Source: Syngnathus acus (lineage: Eukaryota; Chordata; Actinopteri; Syngnathiformes; Syngnathidae). Taken from it: a DNA stretch of 64,000 bases. The translations under genes were made by a program, and so were the position numbers. The stretch is from positions 14,999,464 to 15,063,463 of the forward strand of contig NC_051098.1 in NCBI RefSeq assembly GCF_901709675.1. The letters are read 5' to 3'. Positions 21,948 through 34,799 of this stretch are shown piece by piece; the first letter of the stretch is position 1, and each line of letters starts with the position of its first letter. The notes beneath the pieces are model-generated. The model worked only from the letters and a program-made list of their open reading frames with translations, made no database searches and was not told the DNA's origin.

Positions 21948-24881
21948 TCATACGAATCTAAATGGTGTCCCGATTGGTTTTCGGAAAGATTTGACTGTCC
22001 CTTTAATTCTCTTCTTTGTATTCTTCTCAGGTTGCATTAGTATAATATAACATTTAGGTATGAATATACAAACAAGCAATCCAAAACTAGAGGCCAATAT
22101 TGCAAATATCTCCACGGCAACGCTAAACTTCCCAGGGGAGCTGACATAAGCTGGAATGAAAGTGATCCATACGGCAGAAAATATCAACATGCTGAAGGTG
22201 ATCAGTTTGGCTTCGTTAAAGTTATCGGGCAGCTTGCGGGCAAGAAAAGCAAGGATGAAACATAACATAGCCAAGATTCCGATGTAGCCCAACACAGCCC
22301 AGAAACCCACGACTGAACCCACAGCACACTCCAAGATAATTTTATCTTTAAACTCCTTGAAGTTCTTCAAAGGAAACGGCGGGGCGATTATGAGCCAGAC
22401 GATACATATGACCACCTGGACGAGAGTGAACGCCACGACGCCGAGTCTTTGCTGAAGAGGCCCGAACCACTTCATGCCATGCCCGTCAGGAAGTGCCGAC
22501 CTGAACGCCATCAACACCACGACGGTTTTCCCCAGGACGCAGGAGATGCAGAGCACAAAAGTGATACCAAACGCCGTATGGCGTAACATGCAGGACCACC
22601 AGCTTGGCCGGCCGATGAAGGTCAGAGAGCACAAGAAGCACAACGCTAATGAGAGAAGCAGCAGGAAGCTCAGCTCCGAGTTGTTGGCCCTGACGATCGG
22701 AGTTTGCCGGTATTTGAAGAAAACACGAGTCACGGCGGCGGTGGAGAACAAGCCCAATAACGACGCCACGGTGAGGAGAGCTCCCATGACCTCGTTATAC
22801 GATAGAAACTCTGCTTCCTTCCTCGTGCAGGCGTCTCTCCTCTCGTTTGACCAGAACTCAGGGTGGCATCGTTCGCACGTGACCGAATCTGAAAATATCA
22901 GACAGAACATTTGGTAAAGTCCAAAAACTTCTCAACAGGATTTGATGAATCCTACCTGTGATGTTGCTGAATTCACCCTCAGCACACCTCACACAGTCAT
23001 AGCAGCAGACGGGCTTTCCTTTCTGAAGGACCTTCCGTGTCCCTGGACGACATTCCTTACTGCAAACAGATACCGGGACCTGCATGATGAAAGGGAAGTC
23101 GTAAGCACGTTTCGCAATCAACGTTGGCAACTTTGGAGCTCACCTGCTTAGAGTTCCCCGCCCAAACCAGAGACCGATTCTGCAGATTCAGCTGTTTGTC
23201 CGCCGACGCGTCGTAGAGACCGACGGTGACGAATTCAACAGTCCCATTTTCTGTTGGTTGCCAATTTATAATTTCATACTTAGCTGCCGGATCTCCGTTT
23301 TCATTGAAGAAGACCTCGTGGCCTTCTTTAGTTGTGAAATGAATCTTCTTCATCTGGTGTAAAATCTAAGGTGAGGTACACAAGAGTGCTAATTAGCTGT
23401 TTTGTAAAAACAACAAAACTTTTGTTTGGACTTACTGCAAACGGCTCGAGCTGCATCCGGGTATTGCATGTGGTGTTACACCCAAGAACTTTATGGACTG
23501 CATGGGCCACGGCATACACAGCTTTATAGACATTGCTAAAGATGGGCATGAGTGACATATCAGTGAAGCTGTTCTGCACGTCTTTGAGGTCTTCAAGCCC
23601 GTTGCACTCTCCCCGATTCCCGACTTTTCTCGACTCAAGCTGACAGTTGAATATCGTCTCCCAGAATTGCCTGAACGTGTCATCACCGGATGAATTCAGA
23701 CGTTTCACATCCAAGATGAACTCCCTCATACCGTCGACGTGGGCTTTCGGAATGGCCAACCCGAGGGCTCCGTTAAGGATACGCGTCCGATCCGAAGCCG
23801 CCGTCTGGGAATCAAAGATCCAACTCTCTGTGCCAACCCACTGGTAGCCGCTCAGGTTGTGATGAGACAGTTGGTGTATCAGGACATCCAGATCCATGTG
23901 GGAGAGGAACGTAACGATCACCTTGGATGTCGAAGCCTTAATCGCATTGATTATTTTTTGTATCTTGCCAGGTGGATCCGTCCTGAAGAAAGATACCGAG
24001 TACTCGAGACAAATACCGAGCCCTTTGGCGATCTCGGTGAATGTGGCCATTCCGTTATTGCCGTAATCGTCGTTGCTTCTGATGGCTCCTACCCAGGTCC
24101 ACCCAAAGTGTTTGACCAGGTGAGCTAGAGCTCGACTCTGGTAGTAGTCACTCGGGATTGTTCTCAGGAAAGATGGGTACTTGGTTTTATCGCTGAGGCA
24201 AGCACAAGTGGCAAAGTGGCTGATCTGCAGGAAAAGACAAAGGAGAGATTTATTCTAGGTGACTACAGCACACCTTGGTCTAACTCGACCCACCAAAGGG
24301 ATCCAAAAGGGTCCGACGGTGGTGGCTATGGCCATGCAAGGAGAGGAAGACGTCTCTCCCACAATGGCCTGCACCCGGGCTGGTCTGGGGCAAAGCTCCT
24401 CCAAAGGACCATCTCCGTCCCCATTGGCCAAAGCGAGGGCCACCCTCACCCCTCGAGCAACGGAGCCACAAGAATCGTAGATTTTATACCCGAGAGAGAC
24501 TCCAGGCAGGAGCTCGGTGCTGTTATTGATCTCCTCGATGGCAAAGAGCATAGCCTGGGTAAACTGGAAGCCCCTGAAATTCAAACTGGGCACAAAAGGT
24601 TTGCATTTGAAGGAACGCCGTTGAACCTGAAAGAGGTCGTTTATTTACCTGGTGCACTGAAGCGACTGCGGTTTCTGCACAAAGCTATCCTGTCGGTCTT
24701 TCCAGCTGCTGTGGAGGGAAAAGATTCCCCCTAACATGATGTCTCCGTCTTTAAAGAGCTGGGGGTTCTCGGGATCTCCTCTGTGCCTGCAGATTGGCTG
24801 CCCAGCCCAAGAGAAAGACCCGATTAGGAAGAGGTGGAGAAGTGCCAAGCCTTGCTCTGCCCACCTGTTGGTGTGTGTCAT
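21948..24881 (-). CDS. OlfC/V2R-like family C receptor, gene E (6 coding exons)
   Basis: Family C olfactory GPCR, 866 residues. Exons: 24881-24649, 24585-24294, 24224-23436, 23365-23144, 23079-22956, 22888-21948, all in phase. Start: [10 protein letters not shown]; the in-frame ATG at 24926 lies only about 10 bp downstream of the TATA box (24936-24941) and would precede the predicted start site. Signal helix [15 protein letters not shown]. Ligand domain: [38 protein letters not shown] and GTESWI (others have SEAW). Linker CCYDCVRC. Seven helices with [42 protein letters not shown]. The C-terminus is longer and basic ([12 protein letters not shown]...) instead of the short KKHxMGR ending. It lies head to tail with gene D, a probable recent tandem relative. 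Confidence 0.92.
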
Positions 24882-24935
24882 GGTTTCTGAAGCTAAACCA
24901 CAGAGTGACCATTCAGGTGAATCCAAGCTGGGTTT

Positions 24936-24941
24936 TTTATA
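24936..24941 (-). promoter_or_regulatory. TATA box of gene E
   Basis: TATAAA on the minus strand; predicted start site about 24908, between the two in-frame ATGs. Confidence 0.65.
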
Positions 24942-24949
24942 ACTGAGCT

Positions 24950-26438
24950 GACCCGTGAGGTGGGGTAAGAGGATGGAAACAATCCAAAGACATGAATCTT
25001 TTTTTTCTTACTTTCAACATCTGCATCAACCGGCCTCGATGTCCGCACTATTTCTATATGATATCTTGCGTGAAGCTTAATTCTTTGAGAAGCTAGTTCC
25101 AAAAAAATCTGAGCTGGGTTCACCTTCAGCTGGCAGGCCAGGGATCTTTAGGGTCCCCAGACTCCCAGACTTGAGGGTGAACCGAGGAAATTCCAACATT
25201 TACATCCACTTATCCTTTAATTTTTATCACTCTCATTAATTGGAAATAAAAACAAATCCGGAAAAGACGATTTAAATTCCACTTTTGACAGGTGATAAAA
25301 ACAAACTTGCACACACTCCTGATTAGGCAGCTCATTGGCCCGTGTCATCTCTAAATTGCCCTTATTGTTATTTTCCACAGAAGGGGATGTTTAACAACCA
25401 TCTGATGCGCCACTTAGGGTCACATTTCATTAAAAACGAGGATGTTTGTGTGTTTGCAGTGGAGCAAATATCTCAGAGCTCTCCCAAGGGTCAGCCAGGT
25501 GGGATGTGTACGAGGTCTGATGCCTCGGGCTTGACCTTGACTAACACCTGAGGTACGTAAACACTCACACAAACAAGCGGAAAAGTTCCTCGGGAATTTT
25601 ATGGCTCTTGCCTTCTGTCACAGTTTGCTCTGGAAAATGCGAGAAAAGTCCATAACTGTGTGGCTTTAATTAAAGAAGTAGTACTTGTGCAAGTGTGTGT
25701 GTGTGTGGTCACCTCACAAACACCATACGATGAACTATTGTGCCACCTTCTGGTAGTTTGTCGAACTACAGCTGGAATAATACGGAACATATACAGGAAT
25801 TAACCTTAATAAAGTATATATAAAATAGATAATATATGCCAGATTTCTCCAAGCATATTAAGATGATTTTATTTAATGTGCAAATTTGAGGTGTTATGGG
25901 AAAGCCAAAGTCATCCAATTAGCTTGTTTTGACCTTGTCCAGTGCTCCTTCAATTAAACGTGAAGTCAATTTATCTCCCACGTCGCACCTGATGAGCATG
26001 TGTGTCTCCCCAGCGGCCTCAGGCCACACGGCATGGTTCTTTCTGGAAACTCTTGCTTGTCTTTGCTTGCCTGGCGGCCCGGCCCGGCGGGAATCAAGTC
26101 CGCTGAAGCGGTGCGTGCCCACCCGGTCGACACAATAACACGTTTAAGTGCATCCCAAGTGTGTGTTATGATCTGCCCTGCATGCCAGCTTATTATTACT
26201 GCTGAAGGTCTGATTAAAATGAAAACCATCACCAATCCCAAGGCAACCCCACAGCTGATACCTTCACTCTGTTGATTTGTCCAAGTTAGATATGCAAACT
26301 TAGAAACAATTTCATGAGAATCATATGATTTTTTTTTGCTAATATAAACTACATGCATAGATATACACACACATATACACACATACATACGTATATGTAT
26401 GCAAATATAAATATAATAACTATAACAAATATAATATA
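24950..26438. other. Intergenic spacer between genes E and F
   Basis: The 5' regions of E and F face each other across this spacer, so it may carry control elements for both. I see no coding exon. A short GT repeat lies at about 25696-25707. Confidence 0.5.
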
Positions 26439-26745
26439 TTGTATTTTCCGCACTACAAGGCGCACCTAAAAACCTCAAATTTTCTCAAAAGCCGACAGTG
26501 CGCCTTATAATCAGGTGCGCCTTATATATGGACCAATATTGAGCCACTACAGCAGGCGTGTCCAAAGCCCGGCCCGGGGGCCAAATATATATATCTTATA
26601 TATGGACAAAGTTTCAAAATGGGCCATTCATTGAAGGTGCGCCTTATAATCCAGTGCGCCTTATATATGGACAAAGTTTTAAAATGGGCCATTCATTGAA
26701 GGTGCGCCTTATAATCCGGTGCGCCTTATAGTGCGGAAAATACGG
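26439..26745. mobile_element. Small inverted-repeat transposon (MITE), TA target, with an internal insertion
   Basis: Both ends carry a roughly 28-bp inverted repeat (core GTATTTTCCGCACTA...GGCGCACC, 25 of 28 matching) flanked by TA, as in Tc1/mariner-type elements. Inside, the phrase GTGCGCCTTATATATGGAC recurs. A fragment beginning CAGGCGTGTCCAAAG with GGCCCGGGGGCC (about 26551-26584) resembles the start of the hAT-like element at 41283. It has no coding capacity. Confidence 0.75.
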
Positions 26746-26965
26746 TAATATAATATATAATAAATATATACATACGTATGCATATATACGTACATACATA
26801 TACACATACACGTGTACAAACGTATACACACGTACGCACATATATACATAAAGACGCATACACACATATACACGTATACATACATATATTTACTTATACA
26901 CATTTATGCACTCATATATATACACACATTGTGTGTGTCATGTACTATGTGTCTAAGTGTGTGTA
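26746..26965. repeat. Tandem CATA/CACA-rich simple repeat
   Basis: Imperfect TACATA, CACATA and CGTATA units; a similar tract flanks the element on its left at about 26360-26410. Confidence 0.85.
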
Positions 26966-27192
26966 TCCATCCGTCTCTCCTTATCACTGAAGGTTGACTT
27001 AGGCCTACTCAGGCGTGACACGGCGAGATGACACGGCTAATGTCTCGTCTCAATTTGGTCTAACGTGCCTCCTCGTTATGCTTGTTATTTACGTGGAAGC
27101 CGAGTTTCCTTTTCCATTGATTTGCTGACTCGGGGGAAATCAGTTCAATTTGCCGGTGATGCTATGTGACAGGGGGCATATACACTGAAGGC

Positions 27193-27198
27193 TATAAA
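27193..27198 (+). promoter_or_regulatory. TATA box of gene F
   Basis: TATAAA about 128 bp upstream of the chosen ATG. The pyrimidine-rich acceptor CCTTTCATTGTTTTAG (27300-27315) just before the ATG suggests a 5'UTR intron. Confidence 0.55.
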
Positions 27199-27320
27199 TG
27201 CGTGGTGCTTTGAAAAGTGCTTACGCTGTGACAATGAAGCATTGTGTGAGGTTCTCGCTGATGCTCAAAACAAAATAACTTGTAGTCTTGAACGTATTTC
27301 CTTTCATTGTTTTAGAAAAT

Positions 27321-30300
27321 ATGTTTCAGGTTTGGAGAAAGCTCAGGGGCTGGTGGCGGAGAACTGAAGCGGTGGTCTGGAGCGTCATGTGGGTGTCGAT
27401 CTTGTTCCCCCACCAATCCTACCAAGATCTGTCGCAACATTGCGATGTCATCCCAGGTTCCATGATCTTGCCATATCTGGAGAAAAAGGGGGACATCATC
27501 CTGGGTGGGCTCTTCTCCCTACACGATACAGTGGTGGAGCCCAGCCTGACGTTCACCTCCAAGCCTCCACCCACGGAATGCACCAGGTAATCATTCGGAG
27601 CAGATGATGAGTCAGCGAATTTAATTGTAGGACGATTTTGCTCGCAGATTTAACTTCCGAACATTCCGCTGGATGCAGACCATGATTTTTGCAATCGAGG
27701 AGATCAACAGGGAGGGAAAACTGCTTCCGAACATCACTCTGGGTTATAAACTCTACGACTCGTGCAGCAACCCCCACCAGGCTCTCAAGGCCGCCATGGA
27801 GCTTCTGGGAATCCAAAACGCCTCCGTGACCGAAGGAAAAGCAAAGAGAAGCATCTGCAAGGGGGGCGTACCTGCCGTGATCGGAGACGGGGGTTCCACC
27901 CAGTCTCTGGTCGTGGCCCGTTTCTTGGGGGTCTTCCACGTGTCGCAGGTGAGCGGAAATTGGTTGTAAATTGAAATTTTGGACTTATTTGGAATAAAAG
28001 TGGATTTCTATCCAGGTCAGTTACTTTTCTAGCTGTGCTTGCCTGAGCGACAAAAAGGAGTTTCCTGCTTTTCTCAGGACCATGCCCAGTGATATCTTCC
28101 AGGTACGTGGAAGACCCCGTCGTCATGGTGGGAATTTTTCAACTTAAGTTTGGACATGAATATTCCATTTGATTTTCTTTAGGTGGATGCATTGATCCAG
28201 CTGGTCAAACATTTCGGGTGGACTTGGGTGGGTGTGATCGCGGGTGACGATGCGTACGGTCGAGAAGGTGCAAACATTTTTGCTAACGAGGTGAGTCCGC
28301 AACAACGGAAAATTAGTAAAAAGAATAAAGTTGTATTTCGGAAACACTCGACATCCCAGGTTAGCAAACTAGGCGCATGTGTGGCCCTCCATGACATCAT
28401 CCCCAAGAACCGAGCACCTGAGGTGATCTCATCCATCATTTCCAATATCCGCTCTTCCCGGGCCCGCGTGATCTTGGTGTTCGCCGTGGAACAGGACGCA
28501 GCGGCGCTTTTTGATGAAGCCCTCAGGTGGGGACACATCTTTCTTTTTCAATCACTCCCAAGTGCAAGATTCTGCAATTCCATCATTTCAGGGAAGGTCT
28601 GGACGGGATCCAGTGGCTAGCAAGCGAGGCTTGGAGCACGGCGGCTGTCCTCTCCACTCCCAAGAAGTACTTTAGCATCCTGCAGGGCTCCATGGGGTTC
28701 GCCATCCGTCGAGTCCAAATCCCAGGACTTCAGGACTTCCTGCTCCGTCTGCATCCATCCAACCCCGACACTGTCAACGACCCGTTTCTGATACCATTTT
28801 GGGAAGAAGTTTTTCAATGCAGTCTGAGCGAGGGAAGGGTTAAACCGCCGTGCACCGGAGCGGAAGATCTGAGGACGGTGACGAATATCTACTCGGATGT
28901 GTCCCAGCTGCGGATCTCCTACAACGTCTATAAAGCGGTGTATGCGATCGGGTATGCATTGAGGAGTGTGGGGGGCTGCGAGGATGGCAAAGGTCCTTTT
29001 GCTCTTCAGACGTGTGCAAATGCACAAAGCGTCCAACCGTGGCAGGTATGATTACAAAATACACGACTGTCATTTATTCTTATTTCAGGATAAACTCAAA
29101 GTGGGCGAAAATCTTTCCATTGGTGCATCAGCAACATCACACGCCACTCCACCCACTTCTATTGGAATAAAAATTAAAATAAAATAAAATAAAATAAAAT
29201 AAAATAAAAATACAAATAAATAAATAGACAGTAAATTTGTTTTTAATTATCTAACAATATTGTTTCCCTTTAGCTGCTTCACTATTTAAAACAAGTGAAG
29301 TACTTCAATTCCTTTGGGGATGAGATCACCTTTGACGAGAACGGCGATCCGGCCGCCATGTACGACCTGGTCAACTGGCAGCTGAGACCAAGTGGTGGGA
29401 TCGAGTTTGTCACCGTCGGCAAGTTTGACGAGACGGTCAAAGACGGACAACAGAAGCTTCGAATCCAAAGCGAGGACATCGTGTGGAACGGCAACAAGAC
29501 CCAAGTAGAGATCCCATCGAGACACAACTTTTAACAACTATTTCTTTTGGATTTTGGGCACAGCACTTGGATAAGCAAGCATCTGTACCTAATGAAACGT
29601 CTCGTAACTGTGTTTGTTTTGTGTGACTGTAAAGTTGCCCTCGTTGCACAGGTCCCGCTATCAGTATGCAGTAACATTTGTCCGCCCGGCACCCGCAAGG
29701 CCAGTCGACCTAACTTCCCTATCTGCTGCCATGATTGCGTGGTGTGTACAGCAGGGGAGATTAGCAATCAGACCGGTGCGGATACTCGCTCCTCCTACGT
29801 GACAAGAAGCTCCGCTCTTAACCTTGTTCTGTATTTTAGACGCCATAGAGTGCACGCGCTGCCTGCCCGAGTTCTGGTCCAACGACGAGAGGACCGCCTG
29901 CATCCCCAAAGAGGTGGAGTTCCTCTCGTTCAGCGACACCATGGGCATCACGCTGATGGCCATATCCCTCATGGGTTCCTTCTGCACTTGCGTGGTGGTC
30001 TTCGTCTTCTCCTACCACAGGAGCACCCCGGTGGTTAGGGCCAACAACTCGGAGTTGAGCTTCCTTCTGCTCTTCTCATTGACTTTGTGCTTCCTGTGCT
30101 CGCTCACTTTCATCGGTCGGCCCTCAGAGTGGTCGTGCATGCTGCGCCGCACGGCTTTCGGTATCACCTTTGTGCTGTGCATTTCTTGTATTTTGGGAAA
30201 GACCATCGTGGTGCTGATGGCGTTCAAGGCCTCACAGCCCGGAAGTCGAGTCATGAAGTGGTTTGGGCCCGTACGGCAAAAAGCCATTATTAGTCTTTGC

Positions 30301-30937
30301 ACTCTGGTTCAGGTGAGGACTATTCATAGACTACATTTTGATTTAAAATAATAAAATAATAAAATAATAATAGCTTTCATTCAGATTAAACTTCAAAAAA
30401 CAATATTTATCCCCCATATTTTATTCACCAAATCAGTTATTTAGTTAATTTTGATAACCTATCTTGCAGGGTCTAATTTCTGTTAACTTTTTATTCCTCC
30501 AGGTGCTAATCTGCACAGTATGGCTCATCGTGGCTCCCCCCACCCCTCACCAGTTGATTCCCCCCAAGAGCGCCGTTGTCCTTCTGCTTTGCGATGTTGG
30601 CTCGCTCGTGGCTTTCAGTTTGGTCCTGGGCTACATCGGCCTGCTAGCCTGCCTCTGCCTCGTTCTGGCCTTCCTGGCCCGGAAGCTTCCGGACAATTTC
30701 AACGAGGCTCGCTTTATCACTTTTAGCATGCTCATCTTCTGCGCCGTGTGGGTGGCCTTCGTGCCAGCCTACATCAGCTCCCCGGGGAAGTACTCCACAG
30801 TCACGGAGGTGTTTGCCATCCTGGCCTCCAGCTATGGCCTGCTGGGCTGCATCTTTGCACCAAAGTGTTACTTGATTCTCTTTAAACCAGAAAAAAACAC
30901 CAGGCAGCATCTCATGTCCAGAATGGACAAGTTTTAA
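27321..30937 (+). CDS. OlfC/V2R-like family C receptor, gene F (10 coding exons)
   Basis: Family C olfactory GPCR, 881 residues. Exons: 27321-27586, 27648-27948, 28016-28102, 28183-28290, 28360-28526, 28592-29045, 29274-29504, 29652-29775, 29840-30312, 30503-30937, all in phase. The N-terminus (MFQVWRKL...[12 protein letters not shown]) gives a signal helix; an earlier ATG at 27288 lies in the probable 5' intron. Ligand domain: [43 protein letters not shown]. Linker CCHDCVVC. Seven helices with [42 protein letters not shown]. Odd: the ligand domain is split by three extra introns and the seven-helix exon by one, at the same position and phase as in gene A. Like A, it has Ser where B-E have Thr in the CACLSD loop. 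Confidence 0.9.
29175..29206. repeat. (AAAAT)n microsatellite in gene F intron 6
   Basis: Pure five-base repeat between exons 6 and 7. Confidence 0.9.
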
Positions 30938-31048
30938 GAAACAGTTTGCTTAATCAAAAACTAGTTTGAGTTCATAGATGATGAAAAAAAAAGAAAGATC
31001 TTCTACATACTGGTCTAATACATTTAAGCACTGTATTTTGTGATAGAT

Positions 31049-31054
31049 AATAAA
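31049..31054 (+). other. Polyadenylation signal AATAAA of gene F
   Basis: AATAAA 112 bp after the gene F stop. Confidence 0.65.
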
Positions 31055-31716
31055 ATTGTATTACAATCTGCCTTTTAAGCCTTTGTGATATTCTGGACAT
31101 AATAGGGGGATTTTCTTTTTCTGTGGTCCATGATTATTAAAAATCATATTTTCTTTTTATTTGACCGCTAGGTGGCAGCAGAAGCTAGTGGTGCACTGCC
31201 TTCAGCAAAGTTCAGCCATATACAATATAGTAGTAGAAAATAAATAAATAGAAAAAATAAATAAATAAAAAGGTGAACCGAATTTTATGCAAATGTTTCA
31301 TAGTGGCAGTTTATTTTCATTTGATTGGAATAATTTTAAAATCATTTCAGTTCTTTGTGGTGTCTACAAAGTGATCTTGGGTCATTTGACTTGTTGGAGC
31401 CACGTTAGACTTATTGGAAGCTCATTAGGAGGCAGAGGCTCACTAAAATAAATCTGGTGACTCCGTTGGCACTTTTATCAAGAGTTCAGCCATTTTCTCT
31501 ATTCACCTTCCATACATTGTGATTCTTTAATGACGGAAGTTGCTGAACACAAGTGTCCAAAAAGGCAGAGTTCTTGACAAAGTACAAACAAAAGATGACT
31601 GTGAAATAAGTAACTCAGGTGCTCTGTGAGTTGTGGCAACAGACAGAAGTTCAAAATAACAAAATAAGCTGTAGAAAAATCAGGCTTGGACAAAACAGCA
31701 CAAAGCACAGCAAGGA

Positions 31717-31919
31717 GCACAAAGGACAATGCTCCAAACAGGACTGAACAGAAAGGAGGGAACTAAATACAAACAAATTGACCAGGCAACGTGGAACACC
31801 TGGACAGGACATAAGCGGCCGAGGGAGCTGATTGGAAGACACAAGGGGCGGGGCCAATGTGAACAGGTAGAAACAATTATCTAAAGAGACATACAAAAAA
31901 ACAAAAACAAGGAAAAGAT
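31717..31919 (-). repeat. Dispersed repeat, copy 2 (partner at 2891-3085)
   Basis: Same orientation and nearly the same length as copy 1; the two copies lie outside the two ends of the OlfC cluster. Confidence 0.75.
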
Positions 31920-31967
31920 AACATTTTTTATTATTATTTCCACTGTATTTTTGTCCATTCAGCATTA

Positions 31968-32066
31968 TTATTATAATTATTATACTAATATTAATATTAT
32001 ATTATTTATTATTATTATTAGTATTGTTATTATTATTATTATTATTGTTGTTATTATTATTATTAC
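31968..32066. repeat. (ATT)n microsatellite
   Basis: Imperfect ATT/TTA trinucleotide run. Confidence 0.9.
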
Positions 32067-34103
32067 TTTTTTTTTTCATCATTTCAGTGCATGGACATGC
32101 TTGTGTTGCTTAAGTACAATTAGCAGGAGGTATTGATTATCAAGTCCAATTAGGATGAGAGGCATTAGGGAGACAAGAAGGAGGCGAAAGCTGTCTTGCT
32201 GGCAAGAGACAAGTGTTGGCCTAATTACGCCGCTCTTTCTCGCTTTCCTCCTTCTCCCGCTCGTCTTTCTTCATCTCTTGTTCTCGGTCCCTTGGTCCCC
32301 TTCAGCTTTAGTTTAACAGGAATATTAATAAGCTTTCATTTGATAAGATGTCGGAATCGTTTCATGCGTTTCCATTGACAAAATGGCAAAAGAAGGAAAT
32401 TGAGTCACTTGATTGTTGGGGTAGCGTGATGGACTCTGAGAAACTAAAATAATTCTCATCCCTCACCCAAAGCAAGAAATGGATGGATGGATTTCAAGCT
32501 AATTTTTGAGCTTACAATATTCAAATTATTCCCGCTTCAAAAATTTCGCTCTCCAAGAAACCATCATGACCGACATTTAAATACACTAAGAGCAGTGTTT
32601 CTGTTCTTTTTCCTAGAAAGTACATTTTTATATTATCAAATGAAACTAAAATATTCTCCACAGCGAAAGATTCTTCTGAGAAAATCTTCTGGTGACGAAG
32701 AGCCACAAGCCAAGAAGTAATAACAGAAAATGGGAGATAATTATGTCCTTTTACTCATCTTTGTTGCGTTCATTGGCACAACACATACTTGTTCTGGCTT
32801 TTCTGTTCCAAAACAAACTTTATTACTTCATGGAAACTTGGGCGCATAGATTCTCAGTAAAAAAAAACAAAAAAAACAACATAAATTACCACAAAAAATA
32901 CTGCGATAAGCCTTGGGTAATTTTGAGCTCATGTGTCCTTTAAGAGCAGTCTTTCAAAAATTTGTTCTTGTTTCAGTCAGCCTATGACTCATCCCTTGAC
33001 TAATTTTTGATAGAGTCAGAAAAACGAAGACGAGCTCCAGATTTATGATTACAGGAAACGAACAAAGTAACTAAAACCAACTAATTTAATTCAGAAAACA
33101 AAAATACACAACTACTACTGCTTCTTGAGTCACTTCCAGTTTTTGTGAAACTCTTCTTTGTTTGTGTCCGCATGACTATATTACACTGCCCTGTAATACG
33201 GAGTACCCCAAGGCTCCTGTTTAGGTCCTCTTTGATGTATAGACTGTCCTCTGTTTGAAATATTTCTATAAAAAAACACTTCTAGCCCTTAAATCTAAAC
33301 TAACTAATTAGTTGAGGATGTACAGTTGAATCTTTCACACTCTTGTCAGTTTGGACTTTGAATGACCTTACCAGTAGTTGACGTTTATTTTACAACCAAC
33401 AGAATGATCTTTAAGAGACGCCACAAAGAATGTTTCTTATTGTCTTTAAGCTCTAAAAAATTAACCCAATTAAACTTGAAGCCACAGGAGATAGCAAGGC
33501 CATTCCTCAGCTAAAGAAGATCCCCCTGGGAAAAACTCAAAGAGGTCCAGCTGGGACCAAATCCACTGAGAAAAGACAATGAAGACATTTTTTAGGCGGA
33601 ATTTTGAGTCTTGCGGCTTGATTTCAGTCCGACGTAGGATTCCAATATCAACTCTGGATTCTGATAGTCGAGAGCGACGCCAAGACAGACAAAGAGTGTG
33701 ATTTGTTCTCAAGCTTTAAACAAATAAAACCATTTGTCATCAATTTATGACTTTTATTTGTCCCGACCAATCTGCAGAGCACTTTTGAACCCGTGCTTAA
33801 GCCTAAAGGAGCCTTGCCCAGTAATAACATCATCAAAATAAAAAGTAGGCAGAACATTCGACGATAAGCTGCCGTATGTTCACAACTTCCTGCCAGGGAT
33901 TCGATTAAAGACGATAATTAGACTTGCATGCTTTACCGGGTCACTCGCTCATAGATTAATGACAGATGTTTGCGCGTTACCCCATCCACAAATATTCTCA
34001 AATATGACGCATCAGATTTGCTAACATGTATGACGGGATCAAAACAGGAAATGGACTTTAAAATAATTCAGCTGCTGTAACTTTCTGGAAATGAGTTGAA
34101 CAA

Positions 34104-34790
<687 letters not shown>

Positions 34791-34799
34791 CTGTGTGGC

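Larger units (their letters stand above)
31055..34100. other. Repeat-rich spacer between gene F and the mme 3' end
   Basis: It holds dispersed repeat copy 2 (31717-31919), an ATT microsatellite (31968-32066) and a short tail of a common fish interspersed repeat ending in (GGAT)n at about 32475-32490. I see no coding exon. Confidence 0.5.

Noticed and set aside
24882-24926. Upstream in-frame ATG of gene E as the start
   Set aside because: It lies only about 10 bp from the TATA box, before the predicted transcription start, and would put a non-hydrophobic stretch before the signal peptide.
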